From contig CAISZB010000369.1 in the NCBI GenBank assembly GCA_903889845.1, positions 1 through 6,831 of the forward strand: DNA of 6,831 bases, read 5' to 3'. A model generated the notes under the pieces. That model made no database searches. It was not told the DNA's origin and saw only the letters and a program-made list of their open reading frames with translations. The translations under genes were made by a program, and so were the position numbers. Within the stretch, counting starts at the first letter, position 1. Each line of letters begins with the position of its first letter. The DNA comes from an uncultured Verrucomicrobium sp. (GTDB taxonomy: Bacteria > Verrucomicrobiota > Verrucomicrobiia > Methylacidiphilales > GAS474). Of the stretch, positions 1-6,509 are shown in pieces.

Positions 1-1709
1 CCGGGGATGATGTCGTGGAACTGGTTGAGGAGGAGTGTCTCCCACAGGCCGTTGACCTCGGCGTGGGGATACGTGGCACCCGCGATCCGATGGGCCAGCG
101 CGGCCAGGAACTCGACGTCGTGGAGGAGTTCCTCGCCCCGGCGGTTGTCGCGCTTGTTCGCGGCCTGGGTCGTGTAGGTGCCGCGATGGAGTTCGAAGTA
201 GAGCTCGCCCGACCAGACGAGGGGGTCCTTCAGGTCGGCGGCGCATCGCTTGAAGAACTCGCGCGGGGTCCGGATCGCGACCTCGGGCAACCCGGCGACG
301 TCCTCCAGGCGCCGGAGCCGCTCGACCATCTCCTCGGTCGGGCCGCCGCCGCCGTCGCCGAAGCCGAAGAGCATCATGCTCTCGCTGGCGCGTTCCTTGT
401 CCTTGAAGTTCGTGATGTGCTTGAGCGTCTCCTCGACGTTGCAAATGGAGTTGTACGTGTCGGTCGGCGGGAAGTGGGTCAGGACGCGGGAGCCGTCGAT
501 CCCCTCCCAGAGGAACGTGCTGCTCGTGGGCCGGTTGAGCTGGTTCCAGGAGAGCTTCTGCGTGAGGAAATATTGGATCCCCGCCCCGCGCAGGATCTGC
601 GGGAGCGCGCCGCTGTAGCCGAAGACGTCGGGGTTCCAGAACTCCTCGCAATAGGAGCCGAATTCCTTTTTGAAGAACCGCTGGCCGATGAGGAACTGCC
701 GGACGAGGGACTCGCCGGAGGGGATATTGCAGTCGGGCTCGATCCACGTACCGCCGGCGGGGACGAACTGCCCCTTCTTCGCCTTCGCCTGGATCTTCGC
801 GTAGAGGGCGGGCTGCTGCACCTTGATCCAGGCGAGCTGCTGCGCCTGGGAGCAGACGAACTTGTACTCGGGATAATCGTCCATCATCCGGACGGCGGTG
901 GAGAAGGTGCGGTAGCACTTCCGCATCGTCTCGGCCAGGGGCCAGAGCCACGCAGTGTCGATGTGGGCGTGGCCGATCGCGGAGACGCGATGGGTCCGGC
1001 CGCCGTTCTTCGCGGCGAAGAACTTCTTCGCGATCGCGCGGCCCGCGGCGAAGGTGGAGGGATCGTCGAGGACGACGGCGTTGACGATCTCGTTCGCCGC
1101 CGTCAGCGCCGGGCCTTGATGGAGGCCGTCGGCGGGCAGGCGCTCCGCCATCTCCTTCACGATGGCGAAGTCCCACATCAGGTCCCACACCGCGCGGTCC
1201 CGCGTGACGAGGCGGACGTGACGCAGATGGCCCATCGCCGCTTCCTGAGAGCGGCCCCCGCCGTCGCTGAGGCCGAACATCCCGTTGATCGCCCCCTCGA
1301 CGTAGAGGACGCCTTTTTCCCCGCCCTTCGCCTTCGGGACAATCGTGAAATAAGAGCGGATCTCCTCCGGGCCCCAGTTGTAGCTGGTCAGGCCCTGAAT
1401 CGGGACGCCGTCGATCCACACGCACCCTTCAGAGGAAGAGTCGAAGTGGAGGAGAACTTCCTCGCCCGCCCATTCCTGCGGGACGACGTACTCGATCCGG
1501 AACCAGTGGGTCGACCAGCCGGGACCGTAATGGTCGCCTTCCTTCGCGGGGACGTATTTCCCCTTCACCGCCTCGGCGTAGGGAATCCGGCCCGGGGCGG
1601 CGTAGGTCTCCAGCTTCCGCAAGGGAGCGCTCTTCGGATAGAGAAGGGGCTTCAGTTCGCTCGCAAAGCGGCCCAGGCGGCCCTTGGTGATCTCGGGATG
1701 TTTCAGCAT
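1..1709 (-). CDS. GH38 alpha-mannosidase, N-terminal 569 residues (3' end outside window)
   Basis: This is a retaining, zinc-dependent alpha-mannosidase of glycoside hydrolase family 38, similar in layout to the cytosolic/vacuolar MAN2C1/Ams1 type, which releases mannose from alpha-mannosides. The ATG at 1709-1707 opens a frame that runs to the window edge with no stop. Residues 1-240 are an N-terminal region with a beta-rich segment (about 60-130). The catalytic domain follows with GHAHIDTAWLWP at 246-257, where H249 and D251 match the family's zinc ligands. WNPDVFG carries the expected nucleophile D361. The glycine-rich FGDGGGGP lies near 455, and NQFHDIIP near the edge supplies the last zinc ligand, H565. 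Relatives are about 1,000 residues long, so roughly half is seen. No signal peptide or lipobox is visible at the N-terminus, which suggests a cytoplasmic enzyme. The gene lies 33 bases downstream of the regulator gene. No Shine-Dalgarno sequence precedes the start; the leader just before it is pyrimidine-rich. Family assignment is firm; the natural substrate is not known. Confidence 0.94.
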   Translation of the reverse strand, partial: MLKHPEITKGRLGRFASELKPLLYPKSAPLRKLETYAAPGRIPYAEAVKGKYVPAKEGDHYGPGWSTHWFRIEYVVPQEWAGEEVLLHFDSSSEGCVWIDGVPIQGLTSYNWGPEEIRSYFTIVPKAKGGEKGVLYVEGAINGMFGLSDGGGRSQEAAMGHLRHVRLVTRDRAVWDLMWDFAIVKEMAERLPADGLHQGPALTAANEIVNAVVLDDPSTFAAGRAIAKKFFAAKNGGRTHRVSAIGHAHIDTAWLWPLAETMRKCYRTFSTAVRMMDDYPEYKFVCSQAQQLAWIKVQQPALYAKIQAKAKKGQFVPAGGTWIEPDCNIPSGESLVRQFLIGQRFFKKEFGSYCEEFWNPDVFGYSGALPQILRGAGIQYFLTQKLSWNQLNRPTSSTFLWEGIDGSRVLTHFPPTDTYNSICNVEETLKHITNFKDKERASESMMLFGFGDGGGGPTEEMVERLRRLEDVAGLPEVAIRTPREFFKRCAADLKDPLVWSGELYFELHRGTYTTQAANKRDNRRGEELLHDVEFLAALAHRIAGATYPHAEVNGLWETLLLNQFHDIIP

Positions 1710-1720
1710 AGGAGGGGTTA

Positions 1721-1746
1721 TTAACAGACCACTATCGGTCCGTTAA
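1721..1746. promoter_or_regulatory. 26-base inverted repeat, probable operator in front of the mannosidase gene
   Basis: On the plus strand the arms are TTAACAGACC (1721-1730) and GGTCCGTTAA (1737-1746) with the spacer ACTATC. Nine of ten base pairs are symmetric. The repeat overlaps the TAA stop of the regulator (1743-1745) and ends 11 bases before the mannosidase ATG. Two-fold symmetry, placement between a regulator and its presumed target, and reuse of the core octamer in front of the regulator all favour a protein-binding operator. In minus-strand RNA the one mismatch becomes a G-U pair, so a 10-pair hairpin with a six-base loop is also possible. No U-run follows it, so a Rho-independent terminator is unlikely. 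The binding protein is inferred, not shown. Confidence 0.55.
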
Positions 1747-2858
1747 TTCTTTTTGGCAAGCCGAATCGGACGGAGCGCGGGGGCGGGCCCCGACGATTCC
1801 CCGACGAACATCGGGATGTCCCGCGGCTCCCGGAAGAGGGGGCCGCGCCAGGGGGCGGCACCGAGCATCCACTCGACCGCCGGGCGGAGGACCCGGTCCC
1901 GGGGCGGCGACTGGAGGCAGGTCAGCGAGGGGACGAGGTAGGGGCCGAAACCCTCGTCGTTCATCGCCACGATGGAGAGGTCCCGCCCGACGGCGACGCC
2001 CACCTCGGCGCAGGCCCGCATCGCGCCGACGGCGGCGGGGCCGGTGACGCAGAGAAGCGCGGTGCCGATTCCCCCCTTCGTCTTCAGCTTTTGCGCGACG
2101 AGCCGATACGCCTCCGCGATCGACGGGGAGCGGGCCCCGGCGTGGAGTTCCCCCTCCAGGCCGAATTCCTCCAGACCGCGCCGCCACGCCGCGATCCGGG
2201 CGTCGATCACCGGATCGGGAGGCTGCACGTTGAGGCAATCGATCCGCCGGTGGCCGAACTTCCGGAGGTGGTCGACGAGTTTCCGCTCCGCCCGCGCCGG
2301 GAAGACCGAGATCGAGGGGAGCCCCCGCGCGCTGAAGTCGAAGTCGAGGACCGCCACCCGGCAGGCGGCGGCGCGCATCCGCTCCGCCAGCCACGGCGGG
2401 ACCTCGCCCCGGCCCGGCAGGAGAAAGAGACCGTCAAGACCGTGGAGCGCCGCGGCGAGGGCGGGATCGCCGAAGTGGCCGAAGGCGATTTCCCGCAGCG
2501 TCCCCCGGCCCGCCAGCGCGCGGACGATGCCGTTCTGCCACATCTCGCACTCCCGGGAGAGGCCCCCGCCCCAGGCGAAGCCGATCACCGGCCCCCGGAC
2601 CCCAACCCCGGACCCCGAGGCCGGGCGGCCTTCCTCCTTCGACTCACGGACGACGGCCAGGCGCCCGTTCGGCAACCGGGAGAGCCAGCCCTCCGCCTCC
2701 AGGAGGCCGACGGCGGTGCGGACCGTCTGGCGACTCACGCCCAGCTCCGAGGCCAGTTGCCGCTCCCCGGGCATCCCGCGGAGCGCGTCGTCCCCCTGGA
2801 CGATCCGCCCCCGGATCATTTCCACCACCCCCCGGAGTTTGTCGGCAGGCCGCGCCAT
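1743..2858 (-). CDS. GntR-type DNA-binding / LacI-type ligand-sensing transcription regulator
   Basis: This 371-residue protein joins two known modules. Residues 3-70 are a GntR-family winged helix-turn-helix, with MPGERQLASELGVSRQTVRT (29-48) covering the classic 'P-E-LA--LGVSR-TVR' signature and LEAEGWLSRLPNGR forming the wing. Residues 88-355 resemble the periplasmic-binding-protein sensor of LacI-type regulators; the segment GRDLSIVAMNDEGF (291-304) matches the late LacI-domain motif before the last helices. Such hybrids usually bind a sugar or sugar derivative and repress or activate a neighbouring catabolic gene. The mannosidase directly downstream suggests a mannose-containing ligand, which is inference. 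The ATG at 2858 is preferred because residues 3-20 already form the first helix of the winged domain. It has no Shine-Dalgarno sequence, and the nearest upstream bases are taken up by the TATCGGTC octamer. Cysteines and tryptophans are scattered without a metal-site pattern. The end (KKN, TAA) lies inside the inverted repeat at 1721-1746. Confidence 0.92.
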   Translation of the reverse strand: MARPADKLRGVVEMIRGRIVQGDDALRGMPGERQLASELGVSRQTVRTAVGLLEAEGWLSRLPNGRLAVVRESKEEGRPASGSGVGVRGPVIGFAWGGGLSRECEMWQNGIVRALAGRGTLREIAFGHFGDPALAAALHGLDGLFLLPGRGEVPPWLAERMRAAACRVAVLDFDFSARGLPSISVFPARAERKLVDHLRKFGHRRIDCLNVQPPDPVIDARIAAWRRGLEEFGLEGELHAGARSPSIAEAYRLVAQKLKTKGGIGTALLCVTGPAAVGAMRACAEVGVAVGRDLSIVAMNDEGFGPYLVPSLTCLQSPPRDRVLRPAVEWMLGAAPWRGPLFREPRDIPMFVGESSGPAPALRPIRLAKKN

Positions 2859-2874
2859 GTATCGGTCTACACAT
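2857..2874. promoter_or_regulatory. Possible second regulator-binding site at the regulator start
   Basis: The octamer TATCGGTC (2860-2867) is identical to the core and right arm start of the inverted repeat in front of the mannosidase gene (1733-1740). Only this half is shared; the bases flanking it differ. The surrounding 18 bases form a weak inverted repeat of their own (ATGT at 2857-2860 against ACAT at 2871-2874; 6 of 9 pairs match). Lying on the regulator's own start codon, a bound protein here would give autoregulation. A chance match cannot be excluded from one window. Confidence 0.32.
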
Positions 2875-2963
2875 AAGCGGCGGGAGACGCCCGGGGAAGG
2901 TTAAAATGCCCGGCAGCCCTCCGGCGCGGCCCACCGGAATTCGTGGACAGACCCGGATCCCCC
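2859..2963 (-). promoter_or_regulatory. Intergenic region: likely regulator promoter and end of upstream operon
   Basis: This is the only gap of more than 35 bases in the window, so it is the likeliest place for an internal promoter for the regulator-mannosidase pair. Read on the minus strand, an AT-rich patch (ATTTTAA, about 2901-2907) stands out from GC-rich surroundings and could be part of a -10 element, though I see no good -35. Just upstream of it, GC-rich short stems built from CCGG repeats (2934-2937, 2921-2924, 2910-2913) lead into TTTT at 2906-2903, which is a weak terminator candidate for the heptosyltransferase operon. A seven-base ACAGACC (2947-2953) also matches part of the left arm of the 1721-1746 repeat. 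None of these is decisive. Confidence 0.38.
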
Positions 2964-3968
2964 CTACAACGACGGAAACTCCTCCGGCACCACGGCGTTC
3001 CCCGGAATCCGCCGCAGCAGGTCGGCGACCCGCGCCGGGGCGATCTCCGTCAGGCAACCCATCGGGATCGCCTGGGGGCAGGTCCGTTTCAGGCACGGCG
3101 CGCACGGCGTGGGGAAGTGCTCCACGTGAACACGCGGGCCGATGGGGCGCGTCTTCCGCCAGTCGGTCGCGCCGAAGAGGGCCACCGTCGGCGCGCCGAG
3201 GGCGGCGGCCAGATGGGCGGGGCCGGAATCGGTGCTCAACACGGCCCGGGCGTTCTTCAGTACGGCCATAAGCTGCGGGATCGGAAGGCTCCCCCGGAGG
3301 TCGAGGAGGTTCGGCCCCTCCAGCGGGAACCACGGCCCCTCCCCGATGGCGACGAAGCGGGTCTCCGGCATCAGCGTGAGCAATTCCTGGTAGTAGCGCC
3401 ACGGCCAGAGCTTCGTCCGCCAGCGGGAGTAGGGATGGAGGACGACGTAGCGCCCCTCCTCCAGCGTGGCCACGGCCAGGGGCGGCGGCAGGAGGCCGAA
3501 GGCGTTCGGCTCCGGCGGAATGCTGAAATGGCGAAGGAACTCCAGGTACTTCTCCTGCGCCGGGGGCGGCGGCTCCAGGATCGTCTCCGTGTAGAAGAAC
3601 GTCGACCCCTCCCGCGCCGTGGCGAGGCCGACGCGCACCGGGGCGCCGGTCAGCCACGTGAGGAGGCCGCTGCGGAAGAGGCCCTGGAGGTCGAGGACCA
3701 TGTCGAACCGCTCCTCCCGCAGGCGGCGGACCCAGCGCCAGAGGCGGAGCCAGTGGGTGGGGCGCAGGAAGCGCTTCGGCAGGAGGATGAGGCGGTCGAT
3801 GGCGTGGTGGTCGCGCAGGAGGGGCTCGTAGAGGTCGAAGGCGAGCCAGCCGATCTCCGCATCGGGCCACGCCTGCCGCAGCCCGACGGCGACGGGGAGG
3901 GCCTGCACGATGTCTCCGAAGGAACTCGGCTTCACGATCAGGATCTTTTTCTTCGCGGCGGCGTGCAT
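2964..3968 (-). CDS. GT9-family heptosyltransferase (ADP-heptose:LPS heptosyltransferase type)
   Basis: This 334-residue glycosyltransferase of family GT9 probably transfers heptose from ADP-heptose onto the LPS inner core at the cytoplasmic face of the inner membrane. The N-terminal half opens with ILIVKPSSFGDIVQALP (9-25), the family's first Rossmann strand and acceptor loop. LHPYSRWRTKLWPW (177-190) matches the 'hPgSrw..K.Wp' segment. STDSGPAHLAAALGAP (245-260) and VALFGATDW (262-270) form the nucleotide-sugar site. Near the C-terminus C289, C292, C297 and C305 form a C-x2-C-x4-C-x7-C set, as in WaaF/WaaC-like members. Length is normal for the family. The start ATG is at 3968, 30 bases after the phosphoesterase stop, without a clear Shine-Dalgarno sequence. 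Whether it acts on heptose I, heptose II or another sugar cannot be told from sequence alone, so no symbol is given. Confidence 0.93.
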   Translation of the reverse strand: MHAAAKKKILIVKPSSFGDIVQALPVAVGLRQAWPDAEIGWLAFDLYEPLLRDHHAIDRLILLPKRFLRPTHWLRLWRWVRRLREERFDMVLDLQGLFRSGLLTWLTGAPVRVGLATAREGSTFFYTETILEPPPPAQEKYLEFLRHFSIPPEPNAFGLLPPPLAVATLEEGRYVVLHPYSRWRTKLWPWRYYQELLTLMPETRFVAIGEGPWFPLEGPNLLDLRGSLPIPQLMAVLKNARAVLSTDSGPAHLAAALGAPTVALFGATDWRKTRPIGPRVHVEHFPTPCAPCLKRTCPQAIPMGCLTEIAPARVADLLRRIPGNAVVPEEFPSL

Positions 3969-3998
3969 GGGGGAAGGGTCTTCGATTCTTTTCCGACG

Positions 3999-4787
3999 CT
4001 ATCGGCCCCGGCTCAGGCGGGAGGCCAGTTCGCCGGGCAATCCGGCGAGGACGATTTTCTTCTGCGTCAGGGCGAGGTCGTAGGGGACGCGGCGCAGTTC
4101 CAGGAGGCCCGTCCGCGTGTCGAAGAGGACGTAGGCGGCGCGGGGATCGCCGTCCCGGGGCTGACCGACGCTGCCGATGTTGACAAAGTAGCGGCGCTCC
4201 GCGGCGGGATCGACGGCCAGGTCGTGGAACAGGGCGAGGCGGTGGTAGCAGTGGGCCTCGACGAGGCGCTTTCCGTTGGTGCTCGCGTCGGCGTGCTGGA
4301 CGAAGAGGTGGGGGAAGTGGGTGTGGCCGAAGAAGCCGAGGCGGGTCTTCTGCCAGGAAAGGCTGACCTGGGCATCGACCGCGCCGGTGACGTAGGCCCA
4401 CGAATCGGGCCGGGCAAAGGTGGCGTGGACGAGGGCGAAGTCGCCCAGGGGGCCGGTGCTGCGGACGGTCTTGTGGAGGGGGAGCTTGCGAAGCCACTCC
4501 TTCTGCGCGATGTCGAGGGCGTTGCGCGTGTAGCGGAGGCCGGTGGCGGCGAGGGGGGCGAAGTCCTCCGGTTCGGCCTCGCGGGCCGCCTCGTGGTCGT
4601 GGTTCCCGCGGACGACCACGGCCCCGCTGGCGACGATCCGCTCCAGGCAGGCGGCGGGATCGGCATTGTAGCCGACGATGTCGCCCAGGCAGAGGAGGCG
4701 CTGGACCCCGGCCTTCTCCGCGTCCGCCAGGACCGCTTCGAGGGCTTCGAGGTTGGAGTGGATGTCCCCCAGGAGGGCGTACTTCAT
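3999..4787 (-). CDS. Calcineurin-like metallophosphoesterase (YfcE/MJ0936-like)
   Basis: This 262-residue cytoplasmic protein carries the full two-metal phosphoesterase motif set: GDIHSN (7-12), GDIVGYN (35-41), GNHDHE (61-66), H121 in LVHATF, and GHTH (154-157). NIGSVGQPRDGD (203-214) is the typical C-terminal loop of the YfcE/MJ0936 branch, in which phosphodiesterase or diadenosine-tetraphosphatase-like activity on small substrates has been described. The true substrate here is unknown. The start at 4787 is fixed by the first motif strand (MKYALLGDIHSN) and by an ATGA overlap with the end of the gene upstream, so translation is probably coupled. The reading frame stays open further upstream, but that part overlaps the neighbour and has shadow-like composition. 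Its position before an LPS glycosyltransferase raises the idea of lipid-A work, yet the motifs look like YfcE-type rather than LpxH. Confidence 0.93.
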   Translation of the reverse strand: MKYALLGDIHSNLEALEAVLADAEKAGVQRLLCLGDIVGYNADPAACLERIVASGAVVVRGNHDHEAAREAEPEDFAPLAATGLRYTRNALDIAQKEWLRKLPLHKTVRSTGPLGDFALVHATFARPDSWAYVTGAVDAQVSLSWQKTRLGFFGHTHFPHLFVQHADASTNGKRLVEAHCYHRLALFHDLAVDPAAERRYFVNIGSVGQPRDGDPRAAYVLFDTRTGLLELRRVPYDLALTQKKIVLAGLPGELASRLSRGR

Positions 4788-5632
4788 TGGGCGCGAGTCT
4801 GCGGTGCGTTCGTGCGGGGGAAAACTCTTTTTTCGTCCGGCACCTGCAGTCGGTCCTCCAGCGCGCGGAGCCGCAGCGCGATCTTGTCCCAAAACCGCGC
4901 CCGGTCCGTGTGTTCCGGCGAGGAGAGCCAGAGGGCCTTCCACCAGGCGTAGGCCTCGTCCCATTGCTGCGCCTTCTCCAACTCGTAGCCGACGAACCGT
5001 TCCAGGTAGCGGGGGGAGCCGGGAATTTTCCACGCCTCGCGCCACGCGGCGGCGGCGGCGACCGGGTCCCGCAGGCGCTGGTCCTCCAACTGGCCGAGCT
5101 GGAGCCAGAGTTCCCAGCTCCCCGGATTCGCCTCCAGGCCCCGGTGGAGGAGGGCCTCCCCGCGCCGCGCCCAGAAATCGGCGTCGAGGCGGCGGCGGGC
5201 GGCGCTCCGCTCGAAGGGATTCTCCAGTTTCCGCTGGCTCGCGTTCCAGGCGAGGTACCAGGAACCGTCGTTCCAGAAGGAGACGGAACGGGGTTGAAGG
5301 GTCGTGACGAGGTCGATGTCGGAGGCGACGCGGAACCATTCCTGGTCGGTCCAGGCGTCGGGGATCGCGATCCACAGCGCATTGGCGACGACGGCGCGGA
5401 GGCCGCCCAACAGGCCGATCGCCGCCCCCTGCCCGAGGCGGCTCCAGGTCTCCTTCCCTACCGGGGCCGTCGCCAGGGAGGCCAACCCCCCGTCCCGCAA
5501 CACCGTTCCCTCCCGCGCCAGGCGCGCTTCCCAGAACCCCTTCGCACCGCCCCAGACGACGAGGAGGAGCAGCGCCAGGGCGACGGCACGAATGGGACGG
5601 GTCCCGAGAACGATGTCAGAGTTCCCGCGCAT
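4784..5632 (-). CDS. Membrane-anchored, tryptophan-rich protein with TPR-like helical repeats
   Basis: This 282-residue protein has no function I can name. A single hydrophobic segment at about 15-32 follows a short basic N-terminus (TRPIR), which fits an N-in signal anchor with the rest outside the cytoplasm. A conserved-looking stretch follows (about 70-130: GLRAVVANALW, then TLQPRSVSFW and YLAWNAS). From about 150 to 260 come amphipathic helix pairs resembling degenerate TPRs, for example GEALLHRGLEANPGSWELWL and WKALWLSSPEHTDRARFW. Nineteen of 282 residues are tryptophan, far above the usual 1-1.5%. The ATG at 5632 overlaps the end of the permease gene by 17 bases and has no Shine-Dalgarno sequence; a longer reading to 5704 only adds residues antiparallel in composition to a real N-terminus. 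The stop forms an ATGA with the next gene. From context it may be an accessory subunit or assembly partner of the exporter; this is inference. Confidence 0.85.
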   Translation of the reverse strand: MRGNSDIVLGTRPIRAVALALLLLVVWGGAKGFWEARLAREGTVLRDGGLASLATAPVGKETWSRLGQGAAIGLLGGLRAVVANALWIAIPDAWTDQEWFRVASDIDLVTTLQPRSVSFWNDGSWYLAWNASQRKLENPFERSAARRRLDADFWARRGEALLHRGLEANPGSWELWLQLGQLEDQRLRDPVAAAAAWREAWKIPGSPRYLERFVGYELEKAQQWDEAYAWWKALWLSSPEHTDRARFWDKIALRLRALEDRLQVPDEKRVFPRTNAPQTRAQ

Positions 5633-6509
5633 CGAAGAGGAGCCGGGCCGCGCCGAAGAGGACCAGCAGGTAGACGAGGGTATAGCCGAGGAGCGAGGCG
5701 ACATGCCCCCACGGGACGAGGGTCCCCGCGAGGACGTCGTCGAGGATGCCGTAGGAACCGAAGTCGGGAATCGCGACCGAGACGACGCCGAGGAACGCCT
5801 GCTGCAGCCAGGTGCCGCCCCCCGCCGTCCACGCCTCGCGGGCGATCCCCTCCAGGTGGCCGACGAGATAGACGAGGAGCGTCGTCGAAACCGTGAAGAT
5901 CGCCGAGGTGGAGACGGTCGAGAAGAGGAGCGCGAAGGCGGCGACGAAGAGGGTCTTCGCCCCCGTGAGGAGGAGGGCCTTCGCGAGCTGCGGATCGCGG
6001 CTCTGCTTTTCGATGGAGGCGATCCGCTGCGCCGTCGCCTCGTCGGTCGGATGCCCCGGCTGGACGGTGGCGACCTCGGCGGCGACCAATTGCCGCTCCT
6101 TCACGACCAGGACGCCCGCGAAGACCGTCGTCATCAGCGCGAAGGCGGCGGCGAGGACGAGCGCGATCCCGCCGAACTTCCCCAGCAGGAATTCCCCCCG
6201 CCCCACGGGCCGGACGAGGAGGGTCTGGAGGGTCCGGCTCTCGATCTCCCCCTGGATCGTCTGCGCCGTCCCCATCACGGCGATGAGGGTGCCGAAGACC
6301 GTCATCGCGCCGAAGGAAAAATCCTTCAGGAACTTCAACTGCTCGTCGAAGGTGAAGCCGGTGAAGAGGTTCGCGCTCCCGATCGCGACGAGGGCGAAGA
6401 GGAGGAGGAGGTTGAGGACCTTTTGCCGGAAGGCCTCCAGGAAGGTGTTCCGGGCGATGGCGGCGATCCGCCGAAGACTGAGGCGGAACGAAGCGAAAAG
6501 GGATTTCAT
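5616..6509 (-). CDS. ABC-2 type transporter permease
   Basis: This 297-residue inner-membrane protein is the channel half of an ABC-2 type exporter. A cytoplasmic amphipathic start (IARNTFLEAFRQKV, 18-31) leads into about six hydrophobic segments near 31-50, 66-83, 112-136, 183-198, 201-217 and 266-289. The sequence IQGEIESRTLQTLLVRPVGR (85-104), between the second and third segments, is the hallmark coupling-helix region of NosY/CcmB-like and related ABC-2 permeases. A hydrophilic loop of about 45 residues (138-180) lies between segments three and four. The start is fixed by an ATGA overlap with the ATPase stop and by a good GGAGG seven bases before the ATG. The substrate cannot be read from the sequence. 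Confidence 0.93.
   Translation of the reverse strand: MKSLFASFRLSLRRIAAIARNTFLEAFRQKVLNLLLLFALVAIGSANLFTGFTFDEQLKFLKDFSFGAMTVFGTLIAVMGTAQTIQGEIESRTLQTLLVRPVGRGEFLLGKFGGIALVLAAAFALMTTVFAGVLVVKERQLVAAEVATVQPGHPTDEATAQRIASIEKQSRDPQLAKALLLTGAKTLFVAAFALLFSTVSTSAIFTVSTTLLVYLVGHLEGIAREAWTAGGGTWLQQAFLGVVSVAIPDFGSYGILDDVLAGTLVPWGHVASLLGYTLVYLLVLFGAARLLFDAREL

Noticed and set aside
15..1724. A 569-codon open frame on the plus strand
   Set aside because: It is the antisense of the GH38 gene, kept open by high third-position GC. Its product is rich in Arg, Gly, Glu and Leu with no domain, while the minus strand carries clear catalytic motifs.
1721..1746. Reading the inverted repeat as a Rho-independent terminator
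   Set aside because: Its minus-strand transcript is followed by UAACCCCUCC with no U-run, and on the plus strand there is no gene for it to end.
3999..4005. A further CTATCGG resembling the operator core, at the phosphoesterase stop
   Set aside because: Only seven bases match, it lacks the GGTC arm and symmetry, and it is part of coding sequence, so chance is the better explanation.
2943..4952. A 669-codon open frame on the plus strand
   Set aside because: It spans the antisense of two complete genes with strong motifs and the gap between them. Its composition is shadow-like and it has no recognisable fold.
2644..5382. A 912-codon open frame on the minus strand
   Set aside because: It runs through four real genes in another frame and yields an Arg/Pro/Gly-rich product, typical of a stop-poor GC-rich frame.
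5633..5704. A longer N-terminus for the tryptophan-rich protein
   Set aside because: The added residues are Ser/Pro/Arg-rich and lie wholly inside the permease gene. The ATG at 5632 sits just before a sensible signal-anchor.
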